Below, one piece after another: positions 56,502 through 64,000 of a DNA stretch of 64,000 nucleotides. Each line of letters begins with the position of its first letter. The first letter of the stretch is position 1. Origin of the DNA: Triplophysa rosa (taxonomy: Eukaryota > Chordata > Actinopteri > Cypriniformes > Nemacheilidae); assembly GCF_024868665.1 (NCBI RefSeq), contig NC_079907.1, positions 18,223,935 to 18,287,934 on the forward strand, read 5' to 3'. The position numbers were made by a program, and so were the translations under genes. A model generated the notes under the pieces. It saw nothing but the letters and a program-made list of their open reading frames with translations, did not search any database and had not been told where the DNA came from.

Positions 56502-57476
56502 ATGCAGCTTGAAATCCAAGTAGCTCTTAACTTCATCATTTCTTATCTGTACAACAAACTCCCGCGGCGGCGAGTCAACATCTTTGGCGAGGAGTTGGAT
56601 AGACAGCTGAAGAAGAAATATGAAGGACACTGGTACCCGGACAAGCCATACAAAGGATCTGGGTTCAGGTGTATACACGTGGGCGAGAAGGTGGATCCGG
56701 TAGTGGAGGAAGCAGCCAAAGAGAGTGGGTTGGACATCGAAGATGTCCGCAATAACTTGCCGCAGGACCTCAGTGTTTGGATTGACCCCTTTGAGGTGTC
56801 CTACCAAATTGGGGAAAAGGGACCTGTAAAGGTGCTATACGTGGACGATAACAATGAGAACGGGTCTGAGCTGGACAAAGAGATCAGAAACAGTTTTAAC
56901 CCCGAGGCTCAGGTCTTTATGCCAATCAGCGACCCCGTGGGCGTCTCCTCGGAGTCCAGTTCTCCATCCCCGCCATTTGGCCAGTCTGCTGCGGTCAGCC
57001 CCTCCTTCATGCCACGCTCCACTCAGCCTTTAACCTTCACCACAGCCTCCTTTGCCGCCACCAAGTTTGGCTCCACCAAGATGAAGAACAGTGGCCGCAA
57101 TGGCGGCAAAGTTGCACGCACTTCTCCCACCAACCTGGGCCTGAATGTGAACAGCTTAGTTAAGCAGAAAGCCATCTCCAACTCCATGCACTCGCTCTAC
57201 AGTTTTGGCCTCGGAGGTCAACAGCAGAAGGCCTCCGCTCTTTCTCCCAATGCCAAGGAGTTTGTGTTTCCCAACCTTGAAGGCCAAGGGAGCTCCGGTG
57301 CAGTGTTTGGAAGTGAGAACCCCCTAAGCCTCAGTCCACTTCAGTATAACAATGCCTTCGACGTGTTCACAGCTTACGGAAGCATCAACGACAAGTCCCT
57401 CATGGATGGCTTAAACTTCAGTCTCAGCAACATGCAGTATTCTAACCAGCAATTCCAGCCAGTTATGGCTAACTAA
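56502..57476 (+). CDS. tob1: Tob1, anti-proliferative BTG/Tob protein
   Basis: Tob proteins recruit the CCR4-NOT deadenylase to mRNAs and restrain cell-cycle entry. The 324-residue product has an N-terminal BTG/APRO domain (about 1-115). Box A lies around [20 protein letters not shown] (15-34) and [18 protein letters not shown] (42-59); box B is [20 protein letters not shown] (86-105). [18 protein letters not shown] (22-39) resembles the bipartite nuclear signal. Two PABP-binding PAM2 motifs follow: [12 protein letters not shown] (131-142) and [12 protein letters not shown] (246-257). [10 protein letters not shown] (150-159) is a serine-proline cluster typical of ERK sites. The start is the first true ATG of exon 2 (acceptor CTTCAAG/GAG at 56358/56359); an in-frame extension upstream begins at a GTG. 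It is slightly shorter than mammalian TOB1 (about 345 residues). Which fish duplicate (tob1a or tob1b) cannot be settled here. Confidence 0.95.
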   Translation: MQLEIQVALNFIISYLYNKLPRRRVNIFGEELDRQLKKKYEGHWYPDKPYKGSGFRCIHVGEKVDPVVEEAAKESGLDIEDVRNNLPQDLSVWIDPFEVSYQIGEKGPVKVLYVDDNNENGSELDKEIRNSFNPEAQVFMPISDPVGVSSESSSPSPPFGQSAAVSPSFMPRSTQPLTFTTASFAATKFGSTKMKNSGRNGGKVARTSPTNLGLNVNSLVKQKAISNSMHSLYSFGLGGQQQKASALSPNAKEFVFPNLEGQGSSGAVFGSENPLSLSPLQYNNAFDVFTAYGSINDKSLMDGLNFSLSNMQYSNQQFQPVMAN

Positions 57477-58440
57477 TGTTTAAGAGTTATTGATTGTTGG
57501 CAAAAGGAAAATGAAAGGCAAGACGCACATTAGTTTAAAGACTATTAGTTCAAAGAACTGTGGACGAAGAAACGAAAATCCCTATTAGACAATGATAAGC
57601 GCATGTGCCCAAGGGTGTTTTTTTCCTAAGTGTCGTTCTCTGCCCCCTTGAGTTTGTACTAAAAGCTTGTGTTACAGATGTGTCCAAGCTTGGTTACATT
57701 CAGTCATTGTTTTCATTTCCTTTTTTGCCAATAAAGCAAAAAAAGAAAATTTTTACTACCTTTTGGAAAAAATACTCTAAAACATTGAAAAAAAGACATA
57801 AGCTTCAAGTTCTGGCCTCTTACAGTATTTTAAAGTTGGTAAGACTTGGCTGATTTTTAAGAAATTGGCACTAATGCATATATCGGGGGTTACGTGGTCT
57901 TTTTTCTAATTGTATAATTTAATTGAGTACAGAGTTTGTAAAATATCAGAGTATATATATTGTTTCTACAACATGGAATTGCATTTATATCTTTTTACTA
58001 CTCCAGTGATCTGTGATGGCTGCAGAAGCTTTATGTTATAATATATTTTGTTTTTGTTTCTTTTATAAAATTGTTAAAGAAATTCATCTTTAAATAGATC
58101 AAAAATTCTAAAGATTGTGTACAGAATATAGTGTTGGAATTTCAGTGTAGGAATATTTGCTTTTTTTGAAACAAAAAGAGTTGTATTTTCTGTTAAGAGT
58201 TAAACAGATTTTTGGACAATGTAATCGTATATATTAATTTTGTACCTACATTGTGCAATACTTGATAAAATATGGTATAACAAAGTATTTTGAGTCAGTG
58301 TCTTACATGTGAAGAGGGACTGAAATGGTTTATATTAAGTTTGTATTAAAACGCTTGAAATATATGCTTGTCTTTTATTTTTTTTATTTGACATTTGCAC
58401 CCTGGCCTTTTTCAATAAAAGAAAATTTAGGCAAATAAAC
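57477..58440 (+). other. tob1 3' UTR with polyadenylation signals
   Basis: AU-rich sequence. AATAAA occurs at 57730-57735, 58414-58419 and 58434-58439. The last pair is followed by a GT-rich stretch (CTTGGTTGTCTTC), making about 58440-58460 the likely main cleavage site. The long AU-rich UTR fits a short-lived regulatory mRNA. Confidence 0.6.
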
Positions 58441-61400
58441 TCTTGGTTGTCTTCTATCGCTTTAATGGAATGTCAATCATTAAATGCCTTTCATCATCCG
58501 AGTCTTCATGGAAAAAAACAACTTAAATGGCATGTGCGGCCATCAGCTGGTGCTGTTAAGGTTTTTTGTTGCTGGTTTTATGCTTTTTTTGACAGTTTCT
58601 TTTTATGTCCAACGCTCTGGGATCTTGACCGATTTGGTTTCATTTAGTTGCTATGGTTCCGCATCCATGAGCGGCACAGAAAGATGATGATTCAAGTTGA
58701 ATATGAATACCAAATCTAAATCACAAAATGGCTTCTGATGAGACCACAAAGTCAAATGAGCTGCTCAAAAACACTTCTCAAATATTCAGATTTTTGAAAA
58801 AGAACACTTATTTCATTAACGTTACTAACAGACCATAACATAGAGGGTATATGCATGTAATCTAACAATGTTATCGGTTCTAAGCTGCAACCTGGCCCTA
58901 CCCAGAAATCATTGCAACTGTTAAGATGGCTTAAAGATATGTTTTGTTTGGAAATAATTTTTTATCCATATTATTTTATTACCACATTTTCATACCCATT
59001 TGCCACATTCCAAACATTTCTGTGCAAGAAGTAGTGTCTGGTTTCAGCAAGGTAAGGTGTAGGTGACCTTTAAAAGCTAAATAGAAGCTACGCTGATTCA
59101 CTGTCCCATTAATTTCCACGTTATAACTAAAACAAATGATCAGGTGACATTTCATCGTATAAGCATGGCTTTCAGGCGCTAGCAATCTGAGCCGTTGTCC
59201 ATGTGCCTTCATATCTGCCTTAACAGTCCCACATGTGGCAAGGTTGAGAACAAATCACCCGTGTTCCTTCTTATTGCCTCTCACCACCTGCCGTGAGAGG
59301 CTTTTTGCTGTTGTGGACATACTTGCGTAGCTCAACAATTAAGCCTGAAATGTACGCTTGTTTTTGCAGCTGAAGCCTCGGTGGCCTTTGGAAAGTGGAG
59401 ATTAGAGTGGTCAAGGCATTCACAATGTACGCTTGTTTATTTTTAATACTGCAGTTTGAGACTTTGCTGATGCCAGCGTGGACACAGATATAGCACCATC
59501 TGCTTATCTGAGGTCGACTGTGTGGTATGTTTTGGCACAGTGAAGTATTTTGGTAGCAACTTAAGCATATCACATGTTTGTCTACAGATTCTAAAAGCAC
59601 ACAGCCAGGCTAGGCTACTTTGTTGATGTGTTTGTGTTAACAGACACCAACTTTCATTAATGCGGCCTGTATTTCACCCATTCTGTGCCAGGTCTGATGA
59701 ACATTTGCTATTACCTGGAGCAGTTCCAAGCCTGGACTCCTGTAGGGTAGAAAAGGGGTACTGACAAAAGAAAACAAGATATACTGTATAATGGCTAGGA
59801 AGATTCAACATATGAGAGAATTCTTGGTGATATTAAAACCATTTCCTGAGTAGCAGGATTCATCCCAGATAGAATCTTCTAACAATACACTGTATGTACA
59901 GTATATAAAGCCTATAAACCAATATACTGTATACCTTCAAAGGTAAATATACTAAAAGCCTAAACATTCATTGTGTTTTGTAAAAATGTGTTTTGACCCG
60001 CAGATGTCCAACTTTGGTCAGTGTCAGGTCAATGGACCACAGTCAAAGTATATTTCCCAAAGTGATTTGAATGTTTTGGGGACAGACTAGTCTGTGCCAA
60101 TAGTGAAAGTACTTCGCCAAGTTCAGCTGCAGGTGAAAATATGATCACAGTGATATATCCATAGGTTATAAATGGGCCTTTTTATTACTAGTAGAGCTAA
60201 TAATATTACATTGTAGACATACACAAGTAAATGTATATACAAGCATTATTCTGAATATAAATAACTGAAGGTGTAGTCGTAACCGTGTGACGTTCAACAC
60301 CCTGAGTAAAAATGCATGGTATCTGTGGTAGAGAAGAGCTTGAAAGTCAGGAACATCTGGTTAATACAACGTTTTTATTTTTGTGTTAAGTGGTATGCAG
60401 TAATTGAAGTAAGACTCAAATGTGTAGTCCAACAAAAATGAACATCAATTTCTTACTATTTTTTATGTTAATTACAGATTATGACGTTACAAGATTTGGC
60501 TTATTACATTATATAATTAATATTATTATTTTTCTCTAAAGGTACAGAATTTATTCAAACAACATTTATCCTTAGGTTATGGGATCAACCAGAATCAAAG
60601 CCCCATTGGTTCTTCAAAGACGTCCTTTTACCAAGGCCTAAATGTATTATCTAGGACTATCACAGTAAACCGATAACTATGTCTTTAACAAAACAAATCA
60701 ATGTTACAGCATAACCAGCTTTCGCAACAAAATAAATTTGGGACTCTTCCCTCTGGGCCACCCATGGAATCTAAATTTAGAAAAAAATACAAAGGTTTTA
60801 AAAGTAGAACTAATTCACATCAGACTCACTGGAGAATGGTGTACAAAAATCACAAAATGAATGCATTCTAATGCATCCTCATACTTAAATTATGCATGGG
60901 TTGAATACAGGTCTCTGTAATTGCACCGCATTACATATTCCTCTTAATCACCTAAACATTTAATATTATACAACAAATAACAAGCTGCCTGTTAGTCCAA
61001 GTCAATCCATGCTATGATTTAAACATAGAGGCATCGTTTCTACAGATGGCTTATAGTTGAACTCCAAACCATCAGTCGGTAACAGGGCACAGCAGAAGAG
61101 CTTAAGCTTCAGTCTCAACAAAATTCAGTTACAACAAACCCTCTTACACAATGAATGACAAGCAGCACTCCATCACAGACAGGTGCAGTGTGATGGATAG
61201 AAGATGCAGTCATAGTGCCTTTCTCTATGAGTGTATGTGTGGCAGCAGGGGCCATATCTCTTCACCGGTCACTGTGGTATTCAATGTTCCTCGCCTGTGT
61301 AATTTCATCTCGGACAGCTCTTGCCCATAACATTTGCACTTATAGCGAGAAGCAGCAACACAATGTCTTCTAATATAGCCACTTTGGCTCAGGAGAGATA

Positions 61401-62104
61401 AGACAGCAGTTTGTTTTGAGAATTGTTGTATTTTTGTTGTTATGCCTGCGGGTAATGCATGTCAGCCCTGACTTTATCAGAATTGAACTGATCTTGTACT
61501 GACTGATATTAGATTTAATTAAGATAGCACAGATGGGATAATCAAATGCATTTTATTATCACTTCTCGCAGGGACGTGTCCAAATCGTGTGTGCCTTAAA
61601 ATTTGATTGGCCACTCCAGGTGTCGCTCCATTATTCTACATTTTGATTGGCCATACGTCAGAGGTGGGGCATTCAATAAAACCAAAGTAAAAAAAAAGTG
61701 GTGTCAAGAAATAAGTTAGACGCAAGATTTTCAGTTACACATCATTCAAACTTGGCCCCTCCCATCTGGCAGAAAGTGCCAAAAGTTCACAAGGTAATTA
61801 TTTAGCTAGTCAATTTATCTTAATTAAATGTACAAATTTATTTTACAACAAGCCTCTGAAGTTGTGCCATAGTTTATTTGCTTTTTGTTTGGTGCTGCGT
61901 CAGCCATTTTGGTGGCTGCTTTACATGGTTGCTGCATTTTTTTAACTCCCGCCCTCAACTATGTGTCATTACTCGTTATTGGCTGGGTGACACACACACA
62001 CTTGTCAAAAGTTCCCTCCTAGAGACAGCCCCACAACATTATAAAAGCAAAGAAAATACAAGCAGAGGACAGTACTGTTTCTCTGGACACTTTTAGTGCA
62101 TCTT
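58441..62104. other. Intergenic DNA downstream of tob1
   Basis: No gene recognised and few clear repeats. The minus-strand frame at 59271-59600 has no domain. CACACACACA (about 61991) and AT-rich stretches occur. Short AT/GC blocks around 61560-61760 look repeat-like but are unassigned. Confidence 0.35.
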
Positions 62105-62290
62105 AAAGGTCCATTGAAGTGTCATGAAACGTGCAGCATTATTTGATATGTTAAAGTAATTTCTAAGGAAAAACGAAGACAGAGCAAGATATATCGAATG
62201 GCCCCTCCCCCTTTTAAAATAACCAATAGCGTTGAGTTTACAGCAAAGTTGCATTGGACAGTCACATTTGCATAAAAAGTCTAATGGATT
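62105..62290. mobile_element. Short interspersed repeat copy
   Basis: TTAAAGGTCCATTGAAGTGT, then CATGAAACGTGCAGC and GGCCCCTCCCCCTTTTAAAA, correspond to the diverged copy at 125-225. The TTAAAGG start again has the TTAA form. Confidence 0.45.
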
Positions 62291-62915
62291 CCGTATTTAG
62301 ATTTATTATTGCAATTATCACGTTTCATTCACCCCAATGAACAGCATATTTACACTGTCTTAAATGTTCCCTGTCAGTTTTGAATGCGTTTTTATTCTAA
62401 ATGTGAATTTTGTCTATCATATTTTTACTTTCACAGGAAGAGAGGGGCTATTAGTAACATGAATGAATGCTTTAAGGACGCTTCAATAAGCGTCACATGG
62501 GCCACCCCTGTGAAAAAAGACACTGGCCTCCCAGCTGACACAGGTCAGCATTTGGATGGCCTGACTTTAAGCCCACTCTTATGACAATGTAAGCCGTTCT
62601 TTTGGTCTTGCTATATCGGTATGAGCTCAGAGGCCTAGCTAAGGGGCCCATTGAGATATAACGTCTGCACACATTCACACCCACTGAAAGTTTTTATTCG
62701 GAAACACCCCCATACGTCAGGGTTTAGGAATTCCTCTCTGATTCAAAGCAAAGGAATCCCAGTCAGGTGGCTTGTGATGTGTAGGAAAGCAGTAACCACT
62801 ATAGGACATGACCTCACTGTTTGTCTCACTGTTGCCACGTGTGATGTGATCAACTGGTAAAATTGGTAACGCTAAATGTTTACCCTTTTTACTTCTGTTA
62901 GCCTAAATGTTATTG
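62291..62915. other. Intergenic DNA, no gene seen
   Basis: The small ORFs here (62384-62584, 62493-62684 minus, 62651-62860) overlap and lack domains. Confidence 0.35.
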
Positions 62916-64000
62916 TAATCAGAATCAGAATCAGAATCAGAAGAGCTTTATTGCCAAGTGTGCTTGCACACACAAGGAATTTTCTTTGGTGTTGGAAGCT
63001 TCTAGTACAGACATTTAACACAATGACAATACAATATAATACGATTTACAGTCTAAAAGATTCTAAATTGTGCATATATAAAATAAAGACTATTTTACAG
63101 AAAATGGGGGATAATAACATATAAGAGACATTGTACCGGGTAGTATATAGTAGAATAAACATATTAACAGATTGTATGTACACTTGTGCAAATGGATAAT
63201 TTAGTAAGTAGAGGTAGTGTTATATACATGTATACATAAGATGTAGATATAATAAGGCACAGTAGTGCACACTATAGGAGTAGTGGAAGTGGAATATTGC
63301 TCTTAAGGAGCAGTTATCTGTTTAGGAGGGAGATTGCCTGGGGGAAGAAGCTGCTTCTGTGTCTGGAAGTCCTGGTGTTTGGTGCTCTAAAGCGCCGGCC
63401 AGAGGGCAGCAGATCAAAGAGTTTGTGTGCTGGGTGTGTGGAGTCAATGATGATTTTTCTTGCCCTGTTTTTCACTCTGGAATCGTACAGGTCCTGAAGT
63501 GTGGGCAGAGGAGCACCAATAATTTTCTCAGCACTACGAACTGTCCGTTGTAGTCTTCGTAGGTCTGATTTGGTGGCCGAGCCATACCAAACAGTAATTG
63601 AAGTGCACAGAACAGATTCGATGACCACTGAGTAGAACTGGGTCAGTAGCTCCTGTGGTAGGTTGAACTTCCTCAATTGACGGAGGAAGTATAACCTCTG
63701 CTGGGCCTTCTTTACAATGGAGTCTATGTGGGACTCCCACTTCAGGTCCTGAGAGATGGTGGAGCCCAGGAACCTGAATGACTCCACAGTATCCACAGTG
63801 CTGTCCAGGATGGTGAGGGGAGGAAGTGATGGAGGGTTCCTTCTGAAATCCACTATCATCTCCACTGTCTTGAATGCATTCAGCTCTAGGTTGTTTTGAC
63901 TACACCAGGCAGCCAGCTGAGCAACCTCCTTTCTGTAGGCAGATTCATCACCGTCTTGAATAAGGCCAATGACTGTGGTGTCATCTGCAAACTTCAGGAG
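62916..64000 (-). mobile_element. Non-LTR retrotransposon (LINE), 3' part, runs off the window
   Basis: The minus-strand element ends in a (GATTCT)n tail (about 62942-62916) after a 3' UTR with GCACACTTGGCAATAAAGC. Its ORF2 C-terminus lies at 63314-64000. The clade is probably within the Jockey/CR1/Rex1-L2 assemblage of fish LINEs. The element continues beyond 64000, so its full length is unknown. Confidence 0.85.
63314..64000 (-). CDS. LINE ORF2 C-terminal fragment (reverse transcriptase), partial
   Basis: This polymerase copies the LINE RNA at the target site. The frame is open from the window edge to a TAA at 63314-63316. At the edge it contains LLKFADDTTVIGLI, where FADD is the catalytic motif of non-LTR reverse transcriptases (about 63980). 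Then come CSQNNLELNAFKTVEMIVDF, the thumb-region blocks ESFRFLGSTISQDLKWESHI and KKAQQRLYFLRQLRKFNLP, SVLCTSITVWYGSATKSD, and the C-terminal LFDLLPSGRRFRAPNTRTSR. No frameshift or stop interrupts the visible 229 codons, so this copy may be fairly young. Confidence 0.85.
   Translation of the reverse strand, partial: LLKFADDTTVIGLIQDGDESAYRKEVAQLAAWCSQNNLELNAFKTVEMIVDFRRNPPSLPPLTILDSTVDTVESFRFLGSTISQDLKWESHIDSIVKKAQQRLYFLRQLRKFNLPQELLTQFYSVVIESVLCTSITVWYGSATKSDLRRLQRTVRSAEKIIGAPLPTLQDLYDSRVKNRARKIIIDSTHPAHKLFDLLPSGRRFRAPNTRTSRHRSSFFPQAISLLNR

Overview
The window looks like teleost fish nuclear DNA, most likely from a cyprinid or related ostariophysan. It is AT-rich, gene-poor and full of repeats typical of such genomes: DIRS1-type and gag-only LTR retrotransposons, an L2 LINE, a second LINE, SINEs with an L2-like tail, CACTA/EnSpm elements, many short inverted-repeat elements and long (CA)n tracts. 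No sequence search was run, so the lineage is an inference. The only host gene I can support is tob1, near the right end. It has a TATA and triple-CCAAT promoter (about 54558-54747), a non-coding first exon (about 54772-54986), a CpG-rich intron, an uninterrupted coding exon (CDS 56502-57476) and an AU-rich 3' UTR ending near 58440.

Left part (1-13 kb): diverged short elements and unique-looking AT-rich DNA, then a GC-rich, frame-broken DIRS1-like retrotransposon (about 8949-12334). It keeps reverse transcriptase, RNase H and tyrosine recombinase motifs and a terminal inverted-repeat block. At 14467-16745 a non-autonomous LTR element with a gag-like ORF has inserted into a hairpin element, with a perfect CTTTA target duplication.

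Middle (17-45 kb): SINE, tandem arrays and short elements. A nested stack at 35856-38080 has an inverted-repeat element inside another and an L2 LINE inside both. A 4.8 kb CACTA/EnSpm-like element (38193-42994) carries a 66-bp minisatellite, a foldback element and a three-exon gene remnant.

44.5-48.7 kb: an assembly seam. A solo LTR with its downstream flank (44539-46338) is followed by a single N. After the N come the tail of a full LTR element and the same LTR and flank again (46913-48714). The two 1.27 kb flanks show no difference in the stretches compared, so this is probably a false duplication from two haplotypes or a mis-joined contig.

Right part (48.7-64 kb): another solo LTR, short elements, tob1, a long repeat-poor stretch, and the 3' half of a minus-strand LINE running off the window. 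Apart from tob1, nearly every long ORF here is transposon-derived or a low-complexity artefact. The window holds no cooperating set of host genes; its biology is one anti-proliferative regulator in a densely nested transposon landscape.
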